Source: Undibacterium sp.
Lineage (GTDB): Bacteria > Pseudomonadota > Gammaproteobacteria > Burkholderiales > Burkholderiaceae_D
DNA length: 64,000 bases
NCBI GenBank assembly: GCA_025352365.1
Contig: JANXTO010000099.1
Coordinates: forward strand, 34,674-98,673
Direction: 5' to 3'
The first letter of the stretch is position 1. Each line of letters starts with the position of its first letter. The notes under the pieces are model-generated. The model was not told where the DNA came from, did not search any database, and saw only the letters and a program-made list of their open reading frames with translations. Positions 1-11,389 of this stretch are shown here, piece by piece. The translations under genes were made by a program, and so were the position numbers.

Positions 1-123
1 AGCAGCAATTTCTTGCATGCGAGGGTTGCCCGCATCTTGTTTCAAAATCCAGCTACGCGAGACCAGACCATAGGCCACGGCGACGATACCGCATGCAATG
101 ACGTACCATAAGTTTGTAGACAT
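1..123 (-). CDS. hppA: Membrane-bound proton-translocating pyrophosphatase, N-terminal part (truncated by window edge)
   Basis: Reverse-complement translation MSTNLWYVIACGIVAVAYGLVSRSWILKQDAGNPRMQEIAA..., typical H+-PPase N-terminus; absent from ORF track because it runs off the window. Confidence 0.8.
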   Translation of the reverse strand, partial: MSTNLWYVIACGIVAVAYGLVSRSWILKQDAGNPRMQEIAA

Positions 124-732
124 ATTGACTCCTCCAATTGTTATGGGCTTCTTTTGCATGGGCAGCGTCAACTACCAAGTGCAAAATTGCCCTATGTAAT
201 TATCGTAAGTTCGGTAAGTATCAAAAATAGAGAATAGAACTGAAACTAAGACAGAGCAAAAACATGGAGCAAAACAGATCACAAAAAATCGTGATGAGAT
301 AAACCGAGATTTTTCATCAGGCGCACCAGAGGTGCTATTTGAGTGCTGACGGCGCATTTCCGGTCATTTTTGACGTTCTTCGTTGCTCATGGGCTCGCCA
401 TGAGCGTCTCATTCACGCCAAAACTGCCTCGAAAAGTGCATCCGTCATCATCTCAAATCCTGATGAAAACTCTCGGATAAAACGGTGAAAAAGTAAAACA
501 ACGACAAATCTCACTTCTTGATGATGCTTGATACGTCATACGTGGCGCGTGATGCTGCGTAATGTGATCGGTGTCGGCATCACAAAGTGATGGCTACAAG
601 GTGCTGCAAAACTCAATCATTAGAGCTGAACCTTTAGAGCTGAATCCTTAGAACTGAATCCATACAACTTAGTCGTTACAACTTATCCGTGGCCCGTTTT
701 TAGAGGAAGATTTGTCTGGGGGCAGTTGACAA

Positions 733-758
733 GAAAAAAGCGGACAATCTTGTCCGCT
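733..758 (-). terminator. Rho-independent terminator after adk
   Basis: AGCGGACAA-TC-TTGTCCGCT hairpin followed by a T run on the minus strand. Confidence 0.75.
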
Positions 759-763
759 TTTAT

Positions 764-1459
<696 letters not shown>

Positions 1460-1798
1460 TTACATCCCAACCCGAGGTCGTGATGCCGTATTTTTTTGTA
1501 CTGAAGAGATATTTGCCGTGCCTGTTATTTTTTAAGACTGAACCAAATCCCTTGCAGCAATGTTGCTGAATCGGTTTTGATTCAATCCTATTTTATTCAA
1601 ATGCAGCACTACTAATATCACAGTATCTTTTCACGAAACTTACCACAATTTTTTATATTATTGATGCTTTGCCATGAAATCAGCTGCGCAGCAAAGTATT
1701 TTCATGCAATTCGCACATTTCGCTGGCCAATTCTATCGATTCTGAAAACACAGATCAATTCTGTTATTGAACGCGCAACAGATCGATTTCTCGGCATC

Positions 1799-2545
1799 TC
1801 AATAGAATTGTCTTGCCCGAATCAAATCCTCTGGCGTGTCCACACCGGGAGCAGGACTGGTGTCTGTGACATGCACCGCAATCGCATGACCGTTCCATAA
1901 GACCCGCAGTTGTTCTAAGGCCTCAATTTGTTCAAGCGGAGAAACTTCCAGATTGGGATAAGCCAATAGAAAATCATTGCGGTATGCATACAAGCCAATG
2001 TGTCGCAAAGGCGCGTAACCGGTCGGCAACACATCTCTATTCAAAGCAAAAGCATCACGATGCCAAGGGATCGTTGCACGCGAAAACATCAGCGCTCGAC
2101 CAAACTTATCCAGCACAACTTTCACGACATTGGGATTAAACACATCCTCCACGTCATGCAAAGGATGCGCGGCGGTTGCCATGGGTACTTGCGTAGTAAC
2201 AAGCGCGGCAGTCGCCGCAATCAAGGCCGGATCAATCAAAGGTTCATCGCCTTGCACGTTGACTACCACTGCGTCCGCCGCCAAACCCAACAATGCTGAT
2301 ACTTCAGCGATTCTGTCAGTGCCGGAGGGATGATCGCTGCGGGTCATACAGGCTGGTATGCCATGCTCACGGCAAGCCGCCAGAATGTCAGCATGATCGG
2401 TCGCTACGATAATTTGCGACGCGCCGGACAGCATGGCACGCTCAGCGGTACGTACCACCATCGGCTTGCCGCCCAGATCTGCCAGAGGTTTATTAGGTAA
2501 GCGGCTGGACGCTAAACGCGCTGGAATAATGACACTAAAACTCAT
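1799..2545 (-). CDS. kdsB: 3-deoxy-manno-octulosonate cytidylyltransferase
   Basis: [33 protein letters not shown]..., 248 aa. Confidence 0.96.
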   Translation of the reverse strand: MSFSVIIPARLASSRLPNKPLADLGGKPMVVRTAERAMLSGASQIIVATDHADILAACREHGIPACMTRSDHPSGTDRIAEVSALLGLAADAVVVNVQGDEPLIDPALIAATAALVTTQVPMATAAHPLHDVEDVFNPNVVKVVLDKFGRALMFSRATIPWHRDAFALNRDVLPTGYAPLRHIGLYAYRNDFLLAYPNLEVSPLEQIEALEQLRVLWNGHAIAVHVTDTSPAPGVDTPEDLIRARQFY

Positions 2546-2558
2546 CTTACAAGCCCGT

Positions 2559-2738
2559 TCAGACAGGTGGAAAAGCAGGCAACTGACGCGCCTGATCTAC
2601 CCACATGATGGGAATATCGTCACGAATAAGGAAAGCCAGTTTGTCTGCATTGCAAATCAATTCTTTTGCTGGCTTGTCGTACACCAGCGGGCCTTTGCAC
2701 AAAGGGCAGACCAAGACATCAAGCAAGCGTGCGTCCAT
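2559..2738 (-). CDS. Trm112/YcaR (UPF0434) family small protein
   Basis: 59 aa [65 protein letters not shown] motif; between kdsB and lpxK; below the ORF-track cutoff. Confidence 0.9.
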   Translation of the reverse strand: MDARLLDVLVCPLCKGPLVYDKPAKELICNADKLAFLIRDDIPIMWVDQARQLPAFPPV

Positions 2739-3750
2739 GTTGTTTCTCCGAAATCAGTTGAATTATATTTGCCACAAAAGCAGCATCGAGTTGCGCATCG
2801 ATTGGCACTACCCAGAGTCGAGCATCTTGTTGCAATGCAGAGATTTGCCGACATTTTACTGCATCCTTTTCTGTCATCAGGATGATGTCAGCATCTATCT
2901 TCGCAAAACTTGTCGCAGTGAACAAATGGTGATCTGGCAAAGCCAGCGTCGTGCATTTCACGCCAGCGATTTGCAGCATGCTAAAAAAACGCTGTGGATT
3001 GCCAATACCTGCAGCAGCGGTGATTTTCAGCTTGCCGGCGCTGAGGGCAAGCAAGCTTTGTTGGTGCTCGATGTTTCCAAGCTGATAAATTTGTTCTGGC
3101 ACTAAGCGCATGCGGACAAAGGATTGGCCGATGCCGGACGGTGTGAATTCTGGCGGTGCATTTAACACCGTCACATCACGACGTCTTTGCACCGGCTCTC
3201 GCAGAGGTCCAGCAGGCAACATCCAGCCATTACCAGCACCACGTTGATCAAACAACATAATTTCAACATCTCTGGCAAGGGCGTAATGCTGTAAGCCATC
3301 GTCAGAAATGATTACATTCGTTGCCGGATGCAATGCCAGCAGCGTCTGCGCAGCCAACACACGCTGCCGTCCGACTACCACTGGGGATTGCGTACGCAGG
3401 TGGATCAGCAAAGGCTCATCACCGACAATGTGCGCTAAGGAATCTGCCTTCACCTCGGTAATGCTGTCCGCTTGTGCGCCATAACCTCTGGAAATCACGC
3501 CCGGCGTCCAACCAGCCGCTTTTAATTGTTGCACTAAAAAAATTACCAGTGGCGTTTTACCGGTACCACCGACAAAAATATTACCAACCACGACGACCGG
3601 CACTGCCAGACGTGTTTGCGGTTTGTAGCCCATCATGATCAGACCAAAACGAAAACTCACCAGCATCTGGAACAATTTAGCCATCGGCCATAGCAAACAG
3701 GCGAGTAAACCACGCCGCTGCCAGGCGCGCATCAAAACGGCTTCGAGCAT
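2719..3750 (-). CDS. lpxK: Tetraacyldisaccharide 4'-kinase; start probably [14 protein letters not shown] (3750), not the upstream start at 3870
   Basis: [18 protein letters not shown]-loop, ISRGYG, SDDGLQH; the longer ORF extension runs into a dispersed repeat copy. Confidence 0.93.
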   Translation of the reverse strand: MLEAVLMRAWQRRGLLACLLWPMAKLFQMLVSFRFGLIMMGYKPQTRLAVPVVVVGNIFVGGTGKTPLVIFLVQQLKAAGWTPGVISRGYGAQADSITEVKADSLAHIVGDEPLLIHLRTQSPVVVGRQRVLAAQTLLALHPATNVIISDDGLQHYALARDVEIMLFDQRGAGNGWMLPAGPLREPVQRRRDVTVLNAPPEFTPSGIGQSFVRMRLVPEQIYQLGNIEHQQSLLALSAGKLKITAAAGIGNPQRFFSMLQIAGVKCTTLALPDHHLFTATSFAKIDADIILMTEKDAVKCRQISALQQDARLWVVPIDAQLDAAFVANIIQLISEKQHGRTLA

Positions 3751-3810
3751 TGAACGCAAGGAAAGTACTCCAGAGAAATAAGTAATCAGGTTAAAGCAAG
3801 AATATATAGA

Positions 3811-3902
3811 AACATACTCCATACCAGTACCAGCATCACGAAGGGGATCGTCCAAGTATTGTTTGGACAAATGAGCATCTAACTAAGATACTCCCCCATT
3901 TC
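3811..3902. repeat. Dispersed ATACTCC/TTGTCCA element, copy 1 (degenerate)
   Basis: ACATACTCC...GATCGTCCAAGTATTGTTTGGACAAATG...GATACTCCCCC; shared core with copies at 12.3, 20.2, 33.6, 45.1, 47.3 and 57.6 kb. Confidence 0.6.
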
Positions 3903-3966
3903 TCATATCAATACACAGCTAGCAATAATATATTGAGCTTAATGACGCTGATTGACTACTTCGTGA

Positions 3967-4416
3967 TTATTTGGACTTAGCAGACGCCTGTGCGGCAAAG
4001 GTCACTTTCGCCAAACCAGCGATCCTCGCGGCCTCTAATACGTCCACCACTGACTGATGGGTAGTAGCCCGGTCAGCATTGATGATGATTACTGGATCAA
4101 CTTTGGTACCCGTTTTACCTGCATCCATCGCCGTGACTACTTGTTTTAAATCTTCTGCCAATGTCGCCGTATCCAAAAACGACACTGGCTGATTATTGAT
4201 TTTGTAGCGACCTTGGGCATCAATCCCGATATCGATCTGATTCGGCTTGTCTTGCGCTTTTTCTGCATCTGCCGTCGGCAAGGTGATTTGCAATTCTGTA
4301 AAACGGCTATATGTCGTCGTGACCATCAAAAAAATCAAAATCACCAGCAACACGTCGATGAAAGGGATCAAATTGATTTCGGGGTCTTCTCGCCCCTGAC
4401 CTTTGCGGAAATTCAT
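3967..4416 (-). CDS. exbD: Biopolymer transporter ExbD/TolR
   Basis: MNFRKGQGREDPEINLIPFIDVLLVILIFLMVTTTY. Confidence 0.95.
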   Translation of the reverse strand: MNFRKGQGREDPEINLIPFIDVLLVILIFLMVTTTYSRFTELQITLPTADAEKAQDKPNQIDIGIDAQGRYKINNQPVSFLDTATLAEDLKQVVTAMDAGKTGTKVDPVIIINADRATTHQSVVDVLEAARIAGLAKVTFAAQASAKSK

Positions 4417-5021
4417 TATTTTCTCGCGCTGTGTACGGTATCAACAAATTTCACCGCCTGCTGCTCCATATCGACCACCAAGCTATCGACCAGTGCGCGG
4501 AAATGACGATAAAAAATCAAGGCCGGCATCGCAATCATCAGGCCAAAACCGGTGTTGTACAAAGCCACAGAAATACCATGCGCTAATTGCGCTGGATTGG
4601 CGCCGGAGGCATTTTGCGAGCCAAAAATCTCGATCATACCGACCACCGTGCCGAACAAGCCCATCAACGGCGCCAGCGATGCAATGGTGCCCAGCGTCGT
4701 CAAAAAGCGTTCTAATTCATGCGCTGCGCCACGACCAGCTTCTTCAATGGACTCTTTCATGACTTCACGGGGCGCGTTGACATTACGCAAACCAGCAGCC
4801 AGCACTTTTCCCAATGGAGAGTTATTGGACAATTGATCAATCACCTCCTGCTTGATTTTGCCAGCGTGATACACGCGGATCACTTCATCCAGCAAGGTGC
4901 GCGGCAAAATACGCTGACGGCGCAGGGACAAAGTACGTTCGATAATTAATGCCAGCGCGATAATCGATGCGACTAACAAAAGGTAAATAGGCCAGCCAGC
5001 CGCTTGAATAATGGCAAACAA
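4416..5021 (-). CDS. exbB: MotA/TolQ/ExbB proton channel family protein
   Basis: GTIASLAPLMGLFGTVVGMIEIF...; overlaps exbD start. Confidence 0.95.
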   Translation of the reverse strand: MFAIIQAAGWPIYLLLVASIIALALIIERTLSLRRQRILPRTLLDEVIRVYHAGKIKQEVIDQLSNNSPLGKVLAAGLRNVNAPREVMKESIEEAGRGAAHELERFLTTLGTIASLAPLMGLFGTVVGMIEIFGSQNASGANPAQLAHGISVALYNTGFGLMIAMPALIFYRHFRALVDSLVVDMEQQAVKFVDTVHSARK

Positions 5022-5179
5022 AAGTGACTCCTTAGTCCTGGATTTGTAATGTGTGGAGGGAAAGCATCTAACCCAGCAATGTAGCGCGTTGTCTGCTTGC
5101 GAGCAAGTATCGTCGGCGAAAATCTTAAATTATCTTTTAGACAATCCGATAATGTAGTCCGATCGTGAAGTTAAGATAG

Positions 5180-5900
5180 TTTTGCACAAATTCTGTGTGC
5201 AAGATTGTGGATAACTCTGGGGTAGCTTGTTAAGCTTCTGATTTTAATCAGTTTTATCTTGCTGCTACAGAATTAAGCAGCGGCTTATCCGCAATTTTGA
5301 TGGAGTAAGCAATCTCAAAACGAGATAAGTTCTGCACAGTTAATGTGGATAACATTGTGAACAAGGCAGGCAGATAACCCTAAGTGGCTGATTTATAAGC
5401 TAATTAACTTGCTGCTTAATTAACGGGCAAATTGATATTTTTGTGGGTAAACCACTTACTTATGCCCGGTTATCGTTCGTAAGCCGCAAAATCACAGATC
5501 GCACCCAGGTTCTGCACATATTTTGTGGATAAGACTGTGAAGAAGCTTTGTGAATAATGCCAAGTCCATGATTTTTATAGCGATTTAGAACATGCCTTTA
5601 AATTGAGCAAACAGGATAATAAGACCCTTTTTGCTTAAATTTTAAGCGTAACTGGATTTCGACATCTACTTATTCACAGGTAGCGACTATTTCTGCACAC
5701 ATTTTGTGGATAAGATTGTGCACAAACCCGGTGATTGTCGCTAAGTCATTGTTTTCATTAAATATTAGCTTACTGCAAATAAAATAGGCAGCAGATCAAG
5801 CTAATTGATGACCAATCAAATCGCCATACTGTTTTTGTATAACAAGATATAAGTGCCCGCTGATACTGTGGATAAGTTTGTGAACAAGATCAAGAAGCTT
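5180..5900. repeat. Degenerate tandem array (5 units, 138-181 bp spacing) of paired DnaA boxes
   Basis: Perfect TGTGGATAA at 5206, 5344, 5524, 5705 and 5867, each with a TGTGNNNAA partner 3 bp away, same strand; upstream TGCACA in units 1-4 and downstream TTGATTTATAAG-like motifs also recur. Confidence 0.85.
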
Positions 5901-6070
5901 CGCTAAAGTCCTTGATTTATAAGGATTTTCTTTTTTTCGCTGCAATTTACCAAGAATAATATTCTTTTTAAAATCAATGACTTAAGAAAGACTCGGGAAA
6001 TATTTTTGACATCATTAACACTTAATGACATTCTGATGACCAACCCTTCCCTCTGTGGACAGCTTTTGAC

Positions 6071-7444
6071 TTGCTCAGCTTTATGAATCCAGAATCCCGT
6101 ACTGAAACTCCAATATTGACGCCATCTGTAATCACAGTATCTGCGCTAAACCAAGCAGTTGCGCAATTATTAGAACGAAACATCCCACTGACGTGGGTTT
6201 CCGGCGAAATATCTAATTTTACCCGCGCCACCTCTGGACATTGGTACTTCACGCTAAAAGACGCGCAGGCACAAGTGCGGGCAGTCATGTTCCGTGGCCG
6301 CTCGCAATACGCAGACTTTATGCCGCGCGAGGGCGATAAAGTTGAAGTCCGCGCATTGGTCGGTTTGTATGCCCCGCGCGGCGATTATCAAATAAATGTA
6401 GAAGCAATCCGTCGCGCCGGCGTGGGTAATTTGTACGAAGCTTTTTTGCAGTTAAGAGCACAACTGGCAAAAGAAGGTCTGTTTGATCCAGAGCATAAGC
6501 GCCCTATTCCGCATTTTGTTAAAACGATAGGGATTGTCAGTAGTCCGCAAGCGGCGGCATTGCGCGATGTGTTGACCACGCTGCAACGACGCGCGCCGCA
6601 TGTCAACATCATCCTTTACCCTACACCAGTGCAAGGCGAAGGTGCGGCAAATAAAATTGCACAAGCAATTGCTACCGCCTCGGCGCGTGAAGAATGTGAT
6701 GTGCTGCTGGTCTGTCGCGGCGGCGGAAGTATTGAGGACTTATGGGCATTTAATGAAGAAATCGTGGCGCGAACAATCAGCCATTGCGCGATGCCTGTAA
6801 TCAGCGGCGTGGGCCATGAAACTGACTTCACCATTGCCGATTTTGCCGCCGATGTACGTGCAGCTACGCCAACGGCAGCGGCTGAATTAGCGGCAGCACC
6901 GCGTGAAGACTGGCTAGAAACGTTGCTGCAATATCGCAATCATATGCAAAGAGGAATGCAAAGACAACTGGCGAATCAACACCAGAATGTCGATTGGCTG
7001 ACACGGCGTTTAGTGAGTCCGATCAACGCCATCAAAGCGAAAAAATTAGCTCTCGAAAGTGCTGTGCAACGCCTCAAATTTGCCAGCGCAATCCCACGCC
7101 AACAGGCGCATGCCAACTTGCATCAATTACGAACCCGGCTTCAAGGCAATCGGCCAGATATGCAGGCATATCGGGCCAATTTGCAAGAATCACAACGCAG
7201 GTTGAGCACCACTTTTAAACATCAGACGGATACTCAAAGAGTAGCGCTGGCGGGCTTAAAAGCGCAGCTAGAAATGCTCAATCCACAAAGAACACTGGAG
7301 CGCGGCTACGCTATTTTGAGTGACCGTAAAGGCAAACTAATACGCTCTGGTAAGGACTTGCATCCGAATAGCCAGATTGCAGTGCGATTGGCTGACGGGA
7401 CGACTGAGATCAGCGTGAATGGCGTGCAACCAAGTCTGGATTAA
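6071..7444 (+). CDS. xseA: Exodeoxyribonuclease VII large subunit
   Basis: [42 protein letters not shown]..., 457 aa; a start at MNPESRT (6083) is also possible. Confidence 0.96.
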   Translation: MLSFMNPESRTETPILTPSVITVSALNQAVAQLLERNIPLTWVSGEISNFTRATSGHWYFTLKDAQAQVRAVMFRGRSQYADFMPREGDKVEVRALVGLYAPRGDYQINVEAIRRAGVGNLYEAFLQLRAQLAKEGLFDPEHKRPIPHFVKTIGIVSSPQAAALRDVLTTLQRRAPHVNIILYPTPVQGEGAANKIAQAIATASAREECDVLLVCRGGGSIEDLWAFNEEIVARTISHCAMPVISGVGHETDFTIADFAADVRAATPTAAAELAAAPREDWLETLLQYRNHMQRGMQRQLANQHQNVDWLTRRLVSPINAIKAKKLALESAVQRLKFASAIPRQQAHANLHQLRTRLQGNRPDMQAYRANLQESQRRLSTTFKHQTDTQRVALAGLKAQLEMLNPQRTLERGYAILSDRKGKLIRSGKDLHPNSQIAVRLADGTTEISVNGVQPSLD

Positions 7445-7493
7445 TTTTTAATTGAGCTGATTTATTTATACATCCCCAGCAAACCATATCGAC

Positions 7494-7520
7494 AAAAAAA
7501 GGGATGCCAGCGGCATCCCC
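7494..7520 (-). terminator. Rho-independent terminator
   Basis: GGGATGCC-AGC-GGCATCCC hairpin next to an A7 run (U run on minus strand). Confidence 0.7.
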
Positions 7521-7617
7521 AAAGTACAGCGGCAAATGGATTTTTCAAATGCCGCCACTACATGATCGTCAAAGCGCACTTTATATTGCGACCATGATTG
7601 GTCGCACTATCTCTCGA

Positions 7618-8157
7618 TTACATCGCTTTGTAAAAGTAATAATCTGCTTGATACTTGACCAACTTTTTAGCGCCAACATTGGCAGCAGCACAGCTATCTG
7701 ATGGCGCAATGCCACCCATCGTATTTAGACGTTGGATATAGCTGATATCAGTCATCGCGCCATTACCCATAGATGGATTGGCTTTAACCAATTGCAAAGG
7801 AATCGCATTGGCTGCGCCAGGAGTCACCGCCAATTGCTTACCAGTGACTTTGCTACCGTCATTGGCTTCCCAAGTCGGGCCAGCATAATATTTGCCTACC
7901 GCTTTACCGCTTTGATCTGACAACACGGCAGTCGGTCCAGCAAACACCCACTCATAAGCACCTGGCATCGCTGCTTTTACGCGGCATTCGTATACCAGGT
8001 CGCCAGCACCAACCGCCATCATGACCAGTTTATTGCCTGCAGGTACAGCAACTGCGGCTGGCGCATCTGGTGCTTTCATCATAGAGCTCATAGAACTGCA
8101 AGCGGCCAAAGAGGAGATGAGTGCCGCGCCGGATAATAAGCGTAAAGAAGTTTTCAT
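7618..8157 (-). CDS. DUF3455-type lipoprotein
   Basis: LSGAALISSLAACSS lipobox; LVYECRV...YEWVFAGPTAVL...YYAGPTWEANDGSKV. Confidence 0.75.
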   Translation of the reverse strand: MKTSLRLLSGAALISSLAACSSMSSMMKAPDAPAAVAVPAGNKLVMMAVGAGDLVYECRVKAAMPGAYEWVFAGPTAVLSDQSGKAVGKYYAGPTWEANDGSKVTGKQLAVTPGAANAIPLQLVKANPSMGNGAMTDISYIQRLNTMGGIAPSDSCAAANVGAKKLVKYQADYYFYKAM

Positions 8158-8505
8158 AACATTTTCCTAATGGTTTGTATGCAAGATAGTAAATAAGGAT
8201 ACGTTTTCTGTTGATCTGCTCGTGATTTTGGCAGTCACATAAAGATACGCAGCCAGATACCAGTCGGTTTCAAATTCTTACAAATTCTTTACATATACTT
8301 ACAAATCAAGTTTTAATGTTCTCCTTGGCAATTTTTTACGCGCATTCTTTGATGCACTATTGGCTACCTTATTGAACACCATATTGGGAACAGTTTTCCC
8401 TCTCACTATCTGATTTGTTAACAATAAAATAGGAATATGCAAGCTTGACGCGAAGCTATTACAATGGGGGTTTTCCCCTGAACCACGAACAACAAAGGAT
8501 GCAAA

Positions 8506-9087
8506 ATGGAACATACCCTACCGGCACTGCCCTATGCACTGGACGCACTCGCACCGCATATCTCTCAAGAGACTCTGGAATACCACTACGGTAAGCATCA
8601 TCAGACGTATGTTACGAATTTAAATAATTTGATCAAAGGTACTGAATTTGAAAATGCTAGCCTGGAAGACATCGTCAAAAAATCTTCCGCCGGTATTTTC
8701 AATAATTCCGCTCAAATCTGGAACCACACGTTTTACTGGAACGGCCTGAAGCCAAACGGCGGCGGTGCTCCAACTGGTGCCTTAGCTGATGCAATCAATG
8801 CAAAATGGGGCTCTTTTGATGCATTCAAAGAAGCCTTCACCAAATCCTGTATCGGTAATTTTGGCTCTAGCTGGACTTGGCTGGTCAAAAAAGCTGATGG
8901 CACATTAGATATCGTCAACACATCTAACGCGGCTACGCCATTGACTACAACAGACAAACCACTGGTCACTTGCGATTTGTGGGAACACGCTTATTACATC
9001 GACTACCGCAATGCACGTCCAAAATATCTGGAAGCATTCTGGGCTTTGGTGAACTGGGATTTTGCAGCTGCTAATCTGGCTTCATAA
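8506..9087 (+). CDS. sodB: Superoxide dismutase [Fe]
   Basis: [36 protein letters not shown]...[13 protein letters not shown]. Confidence 0.97.
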   Translation: MEHTLPALPYALDALAPHISQETLEYHYGKHHQTYVTNLNNLIKGTEFENASLEDIVKKSSAGIFNNSAQIWNHTFYWNGLKPNGGGAPTGALADAINAKWGSFDAFKEAFTKSCIGNFGSSWTWLVKKADGTLDIVNTSNAATPLTTTDKPLVTCDLWEHAYYIDYRNARPKYLEAFWALVNWDFAAANLAS

Positions 9088-9133
9088 GCCGCTACAAAAA
9101 GCCGCTATAAAAATTAACGTCTCCGACCGTAAT

Positions 9134-9164
9134 AAAAAAATGTCTGCTATGCAGGCATTTTTTT
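9134..9164 (+). terminator. Rho-independent terminator after sodB
   Basis: AAAAAAATGTCTGC-TAT-GCAGGCATTTTTTT. Confidence 0.7.
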
Positions 9165-9269
9165 GGCCGAACACAAACGATCTTGGTTTAGCTATAAAAC
9201 TTTTCTTGCCAACTCATTCAATTTATTCATTGAATATATAGTCAACGTAGTGAGTTCGACTGAACTTAT

Positions 9270-10991
9270 TCAACTTAATTCAAACGCCACTTGATTGTAC
9301 CCTCGTCGTTTTGCTGCATACAAATGTTGATCGGCCTCTGTCAGAGCGGTATTGTCATTATCATGCGTCATCAACGCCATTGCGACACCAATGCTGATCG
9401 TTACTTGCCCTACATCGGGTGACACGGCTTGATTAACAATATGAACAATTTTTTCCGCAATTCCCACAGCACCCTCTAACTGTATTGCAGGTAACAACGC
9501 GAAAAATTCTCCTCCGCCAAAACGTCCGACAAAATCGCTGGAACGTACTGCGTCTTTTATCATCGATGCTACAGACATCAATACTTTGTCGCATGCTTCG
9601 TGTCCGTAGGTATCATTGATTTTTTTGAAGTGATCAATATCCATCATCAGCACGGCATATTGTGTATGCGTTCGCTGCATACGAGCAAATTCTGCATATA
9701 AAGTTTCATTGATCGACAAGCGATTCGCCAGCCCTGTCAACAAATCACGCCGTGCCATATGATGTAAAGCCTGATTGGCGGCAGCCAGCTCGGCTGTGCG
9801 CTCGGTGACTTTGCGCTCAAGCGATAAATTCGCTTCTAGCAGGGCTCTCTTACGATGTAAAAGTTGATCCGTCATGCCGCTTAATGCATCGACTAGCGCA
9901 CGGAGTTCGTTGGAACCCGCATTCGATTCTAATACGGCGTTTTCATCACCGCGCTCGATTTGTCTGGCAGTGCTTGCCAGCCGCTCCAACGGACTGCTGA
10001 CTTTGGAAGCGACCCAATAAATACTACTGATAAAAAGAATCGCTGCGACGATCCCAAATAATAATAAAGTACGTCGTAATTCAGTCACTGGCGCTAGCGC
10101 TATCTCTGCCGGTTGCCTGACTACAATGCGCCAGTTGAGCGGACGTGTCGCAATCACCTCTGTGACGAGGATGGAGCTACTCAGATACGCTGTGTTACCA
10201 CCCCAGTTATCCAGCACAAAACCTTTTTCAGATAACACCAGTGGTGGGATTTTTTGCGCATGCAATTCCGGTAGGTCTGGATAAATGATTTCATGATCTG
10301 CGTTCACGATAAAAATTTCCTGTTTATTCATGCGGGCATTTTTCGGCTCCAAGACACGAATTACATCACCCGCCCAACGCCAATGGGCATGCGCAGCTAG
10401 TACCCCACGCAGTACACCGTTATCATCGAATACGGGCGCTGCAAAATCGATAAACCGCACTGGCCCTTGACCCTCGCTCTGCGGTAAAAGCTTGGCCAAT
10501 AATTTTGCCTCATGCAGATCGCCGACATAAGCCCCTTCTTTGCCACGCTTAAACCAAGGGCGTTCTGCGACGCTGTTACCTTCTAGCAAACCGGCAGCGG
10601 CAGATTGGACTATGCCAACAGTGTCTGCGACACCAAGCCAGCTGTAGTAAGGATAAGAACGCCGCAAGCGATTGACGGCATCTTTTGTATCGCTGCTAGA
10701 CAATGGCAATCGACGGAAGACGGGACTGCCTGCCATTAACTCAATCTCTCTTTGCCGCTCTTGCAGATTGGCAGTCAGCACTGCGGATACGGCAACTGCC
10801 AGATCCCTGACTGCATTCCCACGTTCGATAATCAAACGCTCAGAAAACACGTGATTCACATGGTAATAAACAGGGACGCCGATCAGCAACGCTAGTCCAC
10901 CAAATAAACCGACCAGGCGACTTTTAAAACTATTGGGTAAGAGATTCATGAGAGCTGCCATCAAGTTTTTCAAGAGTTGCATATGCATCAT
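9270..10991 (-). CDS. GGDEF-domain sensor protein (extracytoplasmic Cache-like sensor, HAMP, GGDEF with GGGEF motif)
   Basis: Two TM segments, HAMP region, DLLTGLANRLSINETL, RSSDFVGRFGGGEFFALLPA. Confidence 0.9.
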   Translation of the reverse strand: MMHMQLLKNLMAALMNLLPNSFKSRLVGLFGGLALLIGVPVYYHVNHVFSERLIIERGNAVRDLAVAVSAVLTANLQERQREIELMAGSPVFRRLPLSSSDTKDAVNRLRRSYPYYSWLGVADTVGIVQSAAAGLLEGNSVAERPWFKRGKEGAYVGDLHEAKLLAKLLPQSEGQGPVRFIDFAAPVFDDNGVLRGVLAAHAHWRWAGDVIRVLEPKNARMNKQEIFIVNADHEIIYPDLPELHAQKIPPLVLSEKGFVLDNWGGNTAYLSSSILVTEVIATRPLNWRIVVRQPAEIALAPVTELRRTLLLFGIVAAILFISSIYWVASKVSSPLERLASTARQIERGDENAVLESNAGSNELRALVDALSGMTDQLLHRKRALLEANLSLERKVTERTAELAAANQALHHMARRDLLTGLANRLSINETLYAEFARMQRTHTQYAVLMMDIDHFKKINDTYGHEACDKVLMSVASMIKDAVRSSDFVGRFGGGEFFALLPAIQLEGAVGIAEKIVHIVNQAVSPDVGQVTISIGVAMALMTHDNDNTALTEADQHLYAAKRRGYNQVAFELS

Positions 10992-11389
10992 CAGTCAGAC
11001 CAAAGCACCGCTGTCGACACTGCAAAAAATCAGTGCTGATATAAGCTTGAATGCAGGTGCAAATACAGGTGCGAGACATAGAATCAAGCCTGATGAAAAT
11101 CACGGCATGCAGAAAAATTGATGTAATTGTTGTAATTGTTGTACGCCGTCTCCTCCACTTTGGTTAAATAGGCAAGACAATAATGCAAATAAATGTTAAG
11201 CCCGTTTTTGCCTTAGCCGCGTTACATCAAATGCGATGAAATAATTTCGTCTAAACATCGTGTAGTGCAGAATTAAACCTATTCATTTCATCCATAGAAA
11301 AAATAAAATTAGCACACTCCTATGAGATTATGGTGGTTACTTTATTTAAGGCAACTCGCTGCAGAGCGCGTTGTTAGCCCACTCTTCGT

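Noticed and set aside
739-758. Possible extra copy of the TTGTCC/GGACAA dispersed element
   Set aside because: Only the GGACAA/TTGTCC hairpin is shared; no ATACTCCC arms. It is a simple terminator after adk.
2433-2885. 150-aa plus-strand ORF opposite kdsB/Trm112/lpxK
   Set aside because: Antisense to three recognisable genes, no recognisable protein features; typical spurious ORF. The same applies to most antisense ORFs in the track (e.g. 22162-22488, 47526-48065, 58442-59050).
3751-3870. N-terminal extension of LpxK (MSKQYLDDPLRDAG...)
   Set aside because: Not LpxK-like, and its DNA overlaps a dispersed repeat copy; the likely start is [10 protein letters not shown] at 3750.
5040-6070. Primary chromosomal oriC
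   Set aside because: DnaA boxes are abundant, but no dnaA/dnaN/rpmH/gyrB or mnmG nearby and the rpsP-rplS operon would be head-on to the rightward fork. Kept only as a DnaA-binding array of unknown role; GC skew would decide.
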